Shown here in pieces: positions 1 through 11,345 of a stretch of 64,000 bases of DNA. Position 1 is the stretch's first letter. Every line of letters starts with the position of its first letter. The position numbers and the translations under genes are program-made. The stretch spans positions 186,001-250,000 of the forward strand of contig VWZL01001965.1 in assembly GCA_013396915.1 (NCBI GenBank), given 5' to 3'. This DNA is from Stercorarius parasiticus. Its lineage: Eukaryota > Chordata > Aves > Charadriiformes > Stercorariidae. The notes under the pieces were generated by a model that was given only the letters and a program-made list of their open reading frames with translations, was not told where the DNA came from and did not search any database.

Positions 1-434
1 CTCAGTGGGAACCAGGGGGTGAGTGGTGGATAATATATCGAAAACAGAATCACAGAATCCATGAGACACTTTTTGTAAATACCAGTTCTAGATTGGATTT
101 TTAATCCCAGATGTCTAGAGTCAACTGAGATCTAGAGAAAGGTCAAAGTGCATTTCTTATCTGTCTGCTTCAGCACCAAAAATTACTATTGTGGCAAAGA
201 GGAGACATTTTTATCATAGTCCTCCAGTTCCTGAGGGGATCCACAGTCAAGGAACATTACCTTAGCCCTTGCGAAGCTCATATAGCTCATATTATCTATA
301 AAGAGCTTTACAAGCATAGCTTACCCTAATCAGAAGTTGGCAAGTAACGATAATCACTTCTACACCACCTCCAAAGAAAACTGATGCTGTGAGTTTAGCG
401 ATGATATCCAGGTCTGCTCTGAAAATCTGCGTTA
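1..434. other. Unassigned AT-rich sequence
   Basis: No gene or recognised repeat is seen. A short string at 43-60 resembles the octamer tail of an antisense CR1, but the sequence beside it does not continue into a CR1 3' end, so it is not called. Confidence 0.5.
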
Positions 435-560
435 AAACTGAGACAAGGACCAGAGACCTGATACACATCTAAAGCTGCACCAATCTGGTGACAGATCTGT
501 TACCTCTAACTTCCCCTGCATTTAAAATAGGGACAGAAAAACTCAAAATTCAGATTCCAA
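435..560 (+). mobile_element. Ancient MIR/CORE-type tRNA-derived SINE fragment
   Basis: The order of blocks follows the MIR-like amniote SINEs: a tRNA-like part (ggaccagagacctgatac), then a CORE-like stretch with 'ctggtgacagatctgttacc', then 'acttcccctgcatttaaaat' followed by 'aggga', which corresponds to the family's 'cagtttccccatctgtaaaa' block. Divergence is high and no target-site duplication is visible. The element is non-autonomous and would have been mobilised by an L2-like LINE. The family assignment rests on remembered consensus, not on a search. Confidence 0.5.
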
Positions 561-3500
561 ACACATTTTTCCACCCCTAGAAGGCCCTATCATCAAGCTA
601 ACGTGCTCTGAAAGTTGATAGATGTACACCAGGCATCATTTGGTCAAAGAAGAGAAGCTAATCCAATACATTGGAAAAAAAAGAACAATTAACAACAGAA
701 ATCGAATTTAATAAAACTGGGGAAAAAACTGTGGCAGCCACAAATTATACCCCAGGGATACTTAAAACTGATTTCTAGGATAGGATTCAAATATGCCAGC
801 TTCACCATCTTTGTCCCCTACTTCTCTGGGCAATGATACACCTACACTCTAACAGCTAACCATGTTAAAAATGTGTTATACCTGTGGCAATGTGATTTCT
901 TACTTTGAGCTTTTAGGCTCTTTCTGTAGTGGAATAATGAAATATATCTGCAGTGTATGTAGGACACTTGAGGTATCCTTGATCCGGATAACTTAGGTAA
1001 CAAGGCCATGAGGATGCAGCTGCCATTCAGAAACATCGAAGCTCCACACAGGAAACATGGGTGCAATTTTGTGGGAATACTTTCCAGTTCTAGAATATTC
1101 AAGATCAGTAACTCTCAACTACTTAATACATATCGTCTCATGGTGGAACATTATGATACAGAGCAGGTGGCTCAATTAAATTCAGAATGCTGTTACATGG
1201 CTGTAAGGTACAAACAGAGGTTTAGTCAGTTGAAGAGCTCAATAGGCTTGAAATTCATAGCTCCCACTCACACAGCCTGAAACAGTGTGTATTTCATTAT
1301 CACTCTGCACCAGAATGTTGTATGTTGCATCTGTTGTATGGCCAGTCTTTCTCTTTGTTGACACAGCCCTGTGGGTGAATCTGCACGTACATACCAAACA
1401 TACACTCTTTTTTCAGATTCCTGGACTTCACAAACATGGGAAGCTTTCTCAAAGTTACTCTTTGAAATTAATAGTCAGCCTCATTATCATTTAAAATGCT
1501 GTGGTCAGACCAGGTTTATGGATCGGAGCTCTGATGTCAGAAGGCAGGAAGGAATAAGAGGTAGCATCCCCTTATTCCTTCCTTGAGGAGTTTATTGCAT
1601 CCATGATATTATTTCCCTACACTATATCATGCTCTGTTTTTATTCTGACTCGTCTGTCTCCTTTTGTACCGTTATATTGCTCATGTCATTAAACCCTCAG
1701 ATCTTTCACAACAAGGAATACGTTATGTTCCTGTTCCCACTAAAGCCAACAGTAGAACATCTGCTTACTTTAATTGTTCGGTTTCTCTCTGTATATGCCA
1801 GACCCTTCTAACTGCCTTTTCTAAATGGTTGTGTAATTTCCCCTTATTCTATTGCTCATGAACTATGCTGCCATCATGTTACATACAGGGGATTTTACAG
1901 TGGGAGTGACTGCTGGGATTCAGTACTAGAAAAGATGTGACAATGAGAATCTAAATATACAATACAGACTAATTGTTCCCAAGGTAACTGTAAATCTGGG
2001 CCAGGGAACATAGTTTTGAAAGGTACTACTGACATTTATAGAATAGCTGCTGTAAATTATCATAGTCCCTTTCACTTCAGAAAAGCTATGACAGTTCATG
2101 CCAGCTGTAGAAGTACCCCTGATTTTACAAAGAAAATGTGATACTCTTCAGCACATTCCAAGAAACAACAGAGCTAACACATTTAGATAGAAGTGCAATT
2201 GAGAAAGCATGTTAAAAGATCAATGTCTTTAAACAGGCATGGCTGTATGTATTTGAATATATATCTTTCCCCTGGGATCTCAGGAGCAAGTACAATGTAC
2301 AAGGCCTTTTGAATTTGCTATTCAAAATTTTAAGGACAGGGTAATCTGAACTGTATACATCCCTGCTTTTCTGGGGGGAAAACACAGAAACTTTTAAAAC
2401 AGGTCCAGATTTTATTTGATCTGGTCTTCAGTCTCTCTGCTGGTTTTCAGTCTACTTAATTCCACCAGCTTGTAACAAACATCGCTCAGTTTGTAGAAGC
2501 AGCGTAGGAAAACTGGCAGATTAGCCTTGAATTGATATGGTGGACCAAATAGATCTGCCAGCCTTTTTTCTCCTTCCCTTTTTGCTGCTGAATGCCCAGC
2601 TCGAGTCTGTGGCAGGCACGCACATACAGTGTAGGCTGTGGTGTGCTGCGGGGTGCAGAGCCCTGAAGCATGAAGAAGTTGATTGGAATGAAAGCTATGA
2701 TAATCACGCTTTCATCTAAACATCTTAGCAGGGCTTCACAGGAAGGATGGCTGCGTGCAGAAGGTCAAGAGTGGCTAATATTAGGACAGACTAAATGACA
2801 CCTCTTAAACAACTGCTGTTGTGTTTCAGAGAGCGATGCTCCAGACGTGTCAGCGGGGGCAGGCACACAAAGCATATATTGGATATCAGGAATTTAGCGC
2901 TATAGCAATTGAAGACAGGCGAATAATAGCCAACAGAGCCAAACCTTGAAAGCCATCCTCAGTGTCAAAAATCTTGCTTCAGTTATTCAGGAAAACTATC
3001 TAGTATGGATTATAAGATAAATGCTTATTTCATTTAAGCCAACAAAATTTGTCCCCTCTAAAAATGGAAATGTCACGCTTATGACTTGAAAGAAAGGGTC
3101 AAACTGGTTGAATCCTGGATCAAGTTTATATGACATTTAGCAAGAGAGTTTTCTGATCACTACAAGCTTTGTTTAAATTTTCTTCAGATTTCCCCAGACA
3201 GCTCCTCCTGATGATTATGTCTACTTGAAACATAATATATTAAAATACAGCAAATTTCAGATTATCTATGGGTAAAAATATTATGTGAATATGTGATGGC
3301 AAACTGGATGGGTTTTATTGGCTTGTTAACCCCAAAGCAACCAATCTGTTTTAACAAATACAGAAGAAAAAGAGTGAAAACAATCAGCACCTTTTGTTTG
3401 ACAAGAACAAAGGAAATGTCAGGCCAAAGGATTAGTCTTTTCCAGAAATTTATAAGCATCTGAAAAGAAGGGTTTGTAATGAATGTGCCTCTTCAACCAG

Positions 3501-6500
3501 AACAAGCACACTGCGACTGCAAAGCTATCATAATACAACATACTGTACCAGTGGGAAATAAACACACATCAAGAAATCTTATTATTTCTATGACTATGCT
3601 ACAACATAAGTAATTTTAATGAGTATAACAGCAACCACCTCCCTCGAGTTACTCTGCAGGCATTCTTCTCATACAGAGTACGGTGGGAACCAAGTTTTGT
3701 CAAACTTCTTTGGGCTCAGAAGATATTTGCAGGGGAGAGTCTCCTGAAATTTCCTCTCTCAGCTTACAACAATACAGGTCACTTTTACCACATCCCTTCA
3801 GCCATTCCAGTAAGTGTTTACATGGAGCTACAACATTAACAATGTCTTTATTTCTCTACAATACATTTTGGGTTTTGTGTAAAGGGCACTGCTTTTGTCA
3901 CTCTTTATTTCCTTGGATGGTGCCAGTGACTCTAGCTCCTCATTCAGCAGTGCAAATCCCATCTAATTCCGCCAAAATCAATGGTTAGGATTGATGCTTT
4001 CAATCCTAAAATATCCATATGTGTCTTTCTGGTCCAGTCCAATAGGTTAAGCAGTTTCATGTCATTTCTTACGTGATGGGTACTATTTAGACAATTCTGA
4101 GGACACACAGTTATTGCTAGGGATCCTTCAGCTGTGTCTTTCAGATAAGAAGCTTTCACAAAATGTCAAACTCATAAAACTGTGCATAGATACAACCTAT
4201 CATTTAATTTTGTTTCATAAGTTATACTTAGCCCACTTCAAAAAGTATTAGGAACAAATCGTTAGTTGTAGTAAATAATTATAGTTCAGCTAGAGCCAAA
4301 GAAGGTTTTCTGATTTATGTTCAGAAAGATCTGACCTAGAGAAGAGTACAGTAGTTATCTTTCCATCCTGTCTAAGATGGAAACTCTTTCCCATATCTCA
4401 TGAATTAATTTTTTATGTCTCCTAAAGGGTTTTATCTCCACATAGTGAGTAACCTGCTTCCCTGTTCCTGATGATTTTATTCATTAAGACTTCTCATTTT
4501 AATATTTTTCTTGATTTAATTAACTTTTATGGATATTTTCGTTCAACTCCTATGCTTTTCTATTATGAAAATTGTCAAGTGTTTTAATGTTGTGTAACTT
4601 AGAACGGTTACATATTCCTCTCTGTGGGTTAAAATTTAAGGAGTGCACGGTAAAACTAAAACTTGCCCCGAAGTTGCTCAAGAGCTATCTGCATAATTTA
4701 GGAGATAGAGAATAAAATCATTGACATTACAAATACACAGTAGATTCCTACTTAAGAGTACCCACAAAAACAGAGTGGACTTTATGAGGATCAGAGTTCA
4801 GGATCCTTCACAATCTGCTCTGCCATTTCCTTCCCCAAACAAGCCTGTTTTTCAACCTGCGTCCTCAGACAGCTGACGTCCTGCCTTTATGCTTGGATGC
4901 AGGCACCAGAAAGTGCACATGAAGTGTACTGACACATCTTGTCTCTGGCCCTCAAGGGTTATTTCATTTTTGTAGAGCCTTCAAGAGTTCACAGGGTACA
5001 AACTGCCTCCATTAGCTGTAACCCATTGCTATCCCCATTTCCACTATGGCCACAGGCCTTGTTTATCAGTTTGTGAGTTCCTTTTCTTTGTGCACCATGT
5101 GCATCCAGTACAAAATCTTAGATTGTGAAAGTGAAATACGTTGATAGTCTGGAAATAGTGCTCTGATAACAATGTCAGCTTAACAGAAAATTTAAAAAAA
5201 AAATAAATGTAAACATTTTAGACAAAAATCATGAAGAGTGACCAGCTTTCCTGATCCAGAAAATGGGATTTGAATAAGAAAATAAAGAATTTATTTTCTT
5301 GAAGGGGAGGGTCAAGATCATCTTATTTCTGTTATGAGACTTTAACTTTTCTTGGGTGGATGCTCTGAAGTAAAATCAATAGAAAATTAAGCCAAGCAGT
5401 ATCCACTTGGCTTGTATTCAGCACCTGCAATTGAAACTAGTCTTGAGTGTCTCTAGATACCTGCCACCACTTCAGCTGTGGGGGAGCATGTGAGACAGGA
5501 CAGTCTTGAGAGTGCAGCTGTGATTATGGAGGATATCACTGCTCTCAAATCACAAACACAGAAAGACATATGAGACCAGTATGTCTGCAAAACTGTTGGT
5601 TCAGACTGAAAACTCCTCCGTGCTCCAGACAGACTTTGAATTGGCTATGCTAGCAGGGCTCTTGTCTGCTCAGAAAGAAGTTCAGCTAAACAAAGTGACT
5701 CAGCTGAGAGACTCTGTAACCTACACAGTTCCAAGTAATAAAAAAAGAAAAAATGACTGGACTAGTGCATTTCATACGCTGTGCAAGTATCCCCATGTGC
5801 TTTAAAGCAAAGAGTTTGATGCTTGAATAGTCCGGTGGCTCTGAAGGCAAATAATTTCTAGGTTTATCTTCTGCTCTTTTTAAAACTTGCCATGGGATCT
5901 TTAATTTCCACGTGGGCAACCAAACAAATCCTTAATTTAATATGTCCTCTGAGCAACTTGTCTTCTTACAGTGCAGCAGCTACCCCTACCACCCCCAGCA
6001 CTGCACTGCACTACCAGCACCCACTGTAGGCACTTTCAGCTGAATCCAGTATGGTATCAGCCAGGAGTAAAAGCGACTGAACAATGGCAACACTAGAAAT
6101 CACAAGATGTACTGACCTAGTGCTATTCTGGTTTCATCTCCGCTACATTAGCACTAGCAGAAGTTCTTGCTCTTTGCAAAGTTTCGTTTCAAAAAAATAT
6201 TTCAGATTAAAACATTTGTTCTCAAATTGTTGGTAGTGACACCAGAGAAGAGCTTCACTGTTTGGGAGCCGATGGTCTTAAGCTCTTCCTCTATGTTCAA
6301 CACAACCTTTTCATTCATCTTTCATCTAGAAATTCCTGGATCTAATATCTCAGAGACCCCCCCAATACTTTTGGTTATATGTATTCAGTAGTTATTTGAA
6401 TTTACTGCATAAAAGCAGCAATTTACAATCCCACTAATAGGAAACAAAGGGGCTCTCATTTGACCAGGAAAACTGAAAATGCATTTGTACTGTATCCCTG

Positions 6501-7890
6501 CATACTCTCTCAAAGAATTAAGATATTTTGTCATATTTTGAATCAGGTCTAGAGTAAGCTTCTTAAATACAAGGTTCGGGGAATCCATGAGAATTTTAAA
6601 AGTTTCTCAGTTTCAAAGGATTTTGCTCAGAAGAAGCACAACAGGGATTTGGAGCAGTTTTTCAGAGGTAATTAAGCAACACATAGAAAGTAAGCATCTA
6701 AATATCCTTAAAATTTGCCTCATATATTGCTGCAAAAATTCCTGCTGTTTTGCACTATTGTTTAGCTCTGCAACCTCAGAAAGCAGTGAGGTGGCCAGTG
6801 GCGTGCAGAAAGGGTCCAGCACTTTGCAAGACCCAGATCTATCAGTGTTTTCATATTGTTCCACCTCAGGGGTCTCACCAGTGAAGTGCCATGGGGAATG
6901 AGATGAGAGGCTCATACCTGAGGTCACCCCTTCTCTGCCTCATCCAGTTATTACTCTTTGTACGCAAGTCACACAAAGACTTTGGGGCTGTTAAGAGTTT
7001 GGTTTTCAATGAAGTATAAGCCTCTTGCTAACAGCAAAGGCAATACAAGTAACTAATGTTACCTTTCTCCAAGTTTTCTCTAGACCTTCTTCCTAAAGCC
7101 ATTTTGCCCATTTTTTTGGTCAGAGAAAGTGATTCTTCCATTTCTGCTAGATATCTGCTAGTACTGCGTGGTTCTTACAACATTAACATAAGGTTTTCCT
7201 AAGGTTACCTCTTAACTTCATTTGCTATGCATCACTCAGAGGTCAAGATAGCTGTACATGATGAGATATGACCAAAGAACAGGATTTCTTGCAAAACACT
7301 GAATATCTTTCAGGGCAACTAAGAAGTAAATAAGAAGCATGATGAAAAATGACAGTTATAGTGATAAGAGCAATAATGTGTCAGAAGGAAATAAAAGAGA
7401 CAATCTTGACTGAAGATGAATTTGTGTGACTGACAGGTAGATTTCTTTTTTATTATTATTATTTTTTCATTCCCTTTTGAACTTGCTCTTAGAACTAAAG
7501 ACGACAATAAATGCGGAGCCCCTCTGGTGCCAGAGACCAGAATCACACTTTAAATCAATTAATTCTAGATGTGAAAAGTAATATACATATCAAAAGAAAA
7601 TGTTGTAAAATGAAATTATTACTCCCCCTTTCCCTTTTGGGGACCAATTGTGCCTCTGCTGAAAAAGGATCATGAATGTTCAGTTATATATTTTAGTAAA
7701 GTCCAAAGGGCCTATTATGCAGTGTGGGCAGATTCAGAGGAGAATTCCCAGTCCTCCTTCCAAGAGGTGCTAATTGTTGAAAGCATATGAGTTAGCCACC
7801 AGGAGACGAAACTTAACTTCTTTAAGATATTTATCCATTACACCTTGTCACTTCAATTAATTGGAACAGCAATGCTATTTAGACTCTGAT
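561..7890. other. Unassigned non-coding sequence
   Basis: About 7.3 kb with no gene I can support. Open frames are below about 105 codons and overlap in both directions. AT-rich runs occur throughout, for example at 4,480-4,580 and 7,441-7,470. A perfect 13-bp inverted repeat lies at 1,546-1,583 and is listed separately. No repeat family was recognised. Confidence 0.5.
1546..1583. repeat. Perfect 13-bp inverted repeat, 12-nt loop
   Basis: The left arm aggaaggaataag (1,546-1,558) is exactly complementary to cttattccttcct (1,571-1,583), with a 12-base spacer. As RNA this gives a short stable stem. The stem is shorter than a typical microRNA precursor, and nothing nearby suggests a terminator or a transposon end. 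Confidence 0.75.
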
Positions 7891-7894
7891 CATT

Positions 7895-8400
7895 CCGATA
7901 CATCATTTTTTTTCACATCCTGTGCCTGAAACTGCATACAGTGATCCAAATGATGCCTTACAAGCACCAAAAGAAGGATCATCTCAGGTGGCATATGGCA
8001 GACACTCTTTTTACATATTTTCTTACAGTGCTTGCCCTTTTTCCAACATTATTAACTGGTGTTAAGGTTGTGTTCCTTTATATTCCAGGTTAATGAAACA
8101 CTACTTTCCAGCCACTCATTCCCCACTCTGCATTTTGGCAGACAATTACTCCTAAGTGCAGATGATTGTATTTGTCCCTAATGAATCACATATTTTTTGT
8201 CTAATTAGTCTGAATTCTGCCCCTGTCCTCTGATGTGCTCACAGCTCTCCCTAATTTGCTGTCATCCTCCAATTCATGCGCTCTATGCCATCACTCTGCA
8301 TGTGAATAAAAATAGGGATCAGCATTAGGTTCAGGACAGAGTTCTGCAGAAACCTGCTTGGTAATTGCTTTGCAAGTATAGCTGTTCATGAACTTCCAGA
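7895..8400 (-). mobile_element. Ancient CR1-type LINE fragment (RT region), antisense
   Basis: The minus strand of 8,269-8,286 reads E-L-E-D-D-S, a decayed form of the reverse-transcriptase F-A-D-D-T motif. It runs on as K-L-G-R-A-V-S, with the later H-L-H-L-G block at about 8,150, in the order and spacing expected for the CR1 RT C-terminal part. The plus strand near 7,930-7,980 matches the usual antisense of the region coding for the CR1 C-terminus or just after it. Stops and indels interrupt the frame, so it is non-functional. CR1 elements are LINEs that copy themselves through RNA and are usually 5'-truncated. The ends are approximate. Confidence 0.7.
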
Positions 8401-8599
8401 CTTAACTGGAGTCTAGACCGTCTGCCTGAAATCCCTACCAAACTCAAAGGTATCTTTTGCTTCTCCTTAAACAAAAATCTGTACCTTGTCATATTCAGTT
8501 ATGGCTCATTTTCCCTGCGCTGCTTGCTCTTGACAGATACATGTGGGCCATTAGCCTTGTATCTTATAACTTAAATGCTTATGAATCCAATAGCACATT

Positions 8600-8712
8600 G
8601 ATCCAAATGACTTCCCCAAGGTCACAGAGGGAGTCAATGTCACCACTGGGGTTAAGTTTAGGAAAGTCCAGATATTAATCTTGCTCTCAGACCACAGCTC
8701 TCTCAATGCCCC
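8600..8712 (-). mobile_element. Ancient MIR/CORE-type SINE fragment, antisense
   Basis: The plus strand carries 'cttccccaaggtcacagagg' (8,610-8,629), then 'accactggggttaagtttag', then 'ctcagaccacagctctctc'. This is the antisense order of the MIR-like CORE block, the tRNA B-box region and the 5' end. The 'ccaaggtcaca' word is the hallmark of this SINE class. The L2-like tail is not evident upstream, so the copy is partial. It sits about 200 bp beyond the antisense CR1 fragment. Confidence 0.6.
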
Positions 8713-9179
8713 GATTAAAGTGCAATTTTTCAGGAGTTATACAAGGGATTGAAGACTGCTTGTTAGGTAATGCTAGGCTGAACACTGACTGCATAATGAG
8801 CAAAGAGAAAAGAGCAAATTTACTGAGCTTGAACATTCAGCCCCATGCTGAAGGGTTAACTCCACACTTCTTTTTTTTATTTCCAAGACATATCAAAACA
8901 AAAACTAATTACAACTGGAAGTAAGGTTTTGTCTTGCAGGATCAAGGTGTAGAAGTGACCAGCAAAGGCTTGTACAACCTAAACAATAAATCCAGAGAGA
9001 CCTTTTACAGGAAACCATTTGAGGCCAGGATTGAAGTGAAAATTCTATAGGTCAAGAACAAATGCCATAAAAGCATCAGGACATATTGATCAAGCAACTG
9101 TGGAGAACATTAAAGGGAGGGAGGAAAAAATGAAACATCACAACCCCTTCCTTGGAGGGAGCAGTAGTGACAGCTGATG

Positions 9180-9400
9180 CCTAGACACCTTGAGAACAAT
9201 TCTGGTGCCCAGACACATGCCTCTCATTGCATGCTGTCTGAGACACCTCCACAAGGCTGACAGACATGACACAAAACCTATGCTAGACTGTCCTTTCTAG
9301 AGTGGCAGCTGAAGCCCAGAGGTCTTACCCAGGCACTTAGATCCCATTGTTTGCTTCAGAAGTGGTTGTAGCCTGAATTGCAAGAAGACATGGATGCTTG
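9180..9400. repeat. Possible ancient interspersed repeat (MITE-like, unnamed)
   Basis: The string 'caggcacttagatcccattg' (9,330-9,349), followed by 'cagaagtgg', resembles a repeat frequent in turtle and crocodilian DNA with 'taggcacctaaatcccatt...'. An earlier 'gacaccttgagaacaattct' to 'ggtgcccagacac' stretch could belong to the same copy. The match is from memory and weak, and the family name is not secure. Confidence 0.3.
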
Positions 9401-11249
9401 GCTCTGATTAATGCTGAAAAATGTGAGGCTGCTTACCCAAACCTTGTGAATAAGCAAAACTCAGTAAAAGATTTGAAAAAAACTGTTTGGTTATGAAATT
9501 TTGCTTAAAAGAACTTCAATTTATTGCCTTTCCAGATAGATTTTAAAATCTTTGTATTCCTTCATCAGGAATCACAAACATGAAGAAAAACGAGTAACAA
9601 AGGTTTAGAGAAGGACTAGTCTTAACATACACACACACAAATGCTTTTTGTTAGTCAAAAAATAATTGGCAGGAATTTATTTTTGGTCAGATCTAGCAAT
9701 ATTTAAATCTTATATATTTTATCTTTCCTCAACATCAGAATTGGGATTTAGTTTGAGTTATAACATAGAAGCCATCCCATTCTTTATTTCTAGTTCTTCC
9801 ATCTGCAATAAAGCAGATCTTTGCACTCCAGCTTTGACTTTGCTGTAACTACAACAATCTGTAAGTGCAGTTCTCAGAGCATCTGCCAGTACATAGTACG
9901 TCTTGCCTTTTTGTTGTAAAATAGAGGAGAAAAAAAAAATAAAAGGAAGAATATACTTGTACACTGAGGCTGACATGAAAAAGTCAACAGCAGTAAACCA
10001 TACCCTGTGGAGACAATGTTGTTTTCTTTTTAGTTGGGCCATTTTTTCACCTAGGATGAAAGTGGCTTCACTTCAACATTTGGCCTCTTTGGAGTAAATG
10101 TGACATTTCTTCTGCAGCTGTTTTATCTGCTCTCCATGCAATCTCTGCTGAAGATGTACATATAAGGAAGAGGGAAGAAGTGGCAGTAATTTTTTTAATC
10201 AGAATTTGCTTGCAGAGCAGTTTCTTATGCTTGTATTTGCTGCAGAGAGTTGTAAAAAAATTGTCTTTTATTCCAAGTTTCCTGGACTAACATGAGCAAA
10301 ACCAAAATATTGCATGCAACAGTGGTCTGCTTATGCCACGAGCAAGTATTTGCTTTCAGTTGAACAAAATAACCTAGTTATTGTTTAGAGAAAATATGCA
10401 GTTGGATTTTTACTTTGAAATGAGAATCACACCAGAAAGCATCCAAGAAAAAGGAGGAACAACCATATTTTATTATAAACTATTAATAACTGTGTGTATT
10501 TTTTTAGTGCAATGGGAAATACAAACAAGTTGTTATGATTTGTGGGCTTCCACCTACTGAAAGTCCTTCAGTGCATCGGTCCTCATTTCTGTAACTGGCA
10601 CACCAGTAATAGCAAACAGCTATTCATATACTTAAAGAACTATTGCTGGCAACATGTGTGTGCTCCTATAAGCTAGAATGCTCTCCTTATTGTAGATTCA
10701 TCTTTATATTATAAACAGTGAATCCATATACAAAGTGCAAAAAAAAAAAAGAAAAAAGAAATACCCTTTCTAATCACCCTTGCTCATACACACATTATTC
10801 CCTGGTGATAATTATTAGCTGAGATATCAAGATAGGGTTGTGTTCATACCTGTGAATTCATTTCAGAAGGCAGCTATTAATGGGAAAGCATGATGGTGTG
10901 TCTATTTATACACGGTTATTGTGACTGGACAGTTAGCAACAATGGAGAGAGGGAATCATAAACCAATAAAGGAAGCCTAGTTTCTGCCAAAATAGTCAGA
11001 AGTTTATGTGAATGGTTACTAAAATGTAAAGACAAGAATCTCAGCTGATAGAAGTCAATGGAATTACTGCAATCTAGTTGAGTATGTGGATCTATATATA
11101 CAGTTAAATACACCCTTCCTGAATAACAATAGTAATTTCCCTGCAAGCTCTGCAATGTCTAGAAATTAGAGCAAGAGACCATGAGTCATACCTCCCAAGA
11201 TCTATTCTGAGCTAAGTTAGTACCACAATCCCTGGCCTGTGCATGCGTG

Positions 11250-11345
11250 AGGATGGGTTTCAGAAACACTGAGCACCCACAACCCTAAATGAAGTCAAGA
11301 GGAGTCGAAGAGCATGAGCACCTGTGGGAAAATCAGGTCTTTAGT
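11250..11345. repeat. Possible ancient interspersed repeat (MITE-like, unnamed)
   Basis: The run 'cactgagcacccacaaccct', then 'gaagtcaagaggagtc', then 'gagcacctgtgggaaaatca' and 'ggtc' follows the order of a common amniote repeat. That repeat has 'gctcagcacctc..gaaaatcaggcc' flanking an inverted 'attgacttcaatggg' core. Here the core is degraded. The coding potential is nil and the family name is uncertain. Confidence 0.4.

Noticed and set aside
43..60. Possible CR1 octamer tail at the window start
   Set aside because: Only about 18 bases match and the neighbouring sequence does not continue into a CR1 3' end.
4960..5070. Possible further MIR-like SINE ('ctatccccatttccac')
   Set aside because: A single short matching word without the other blocks in order.
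9630..9640. (CA)n microsatellite
   Set aside because: Only about five units; not notable.
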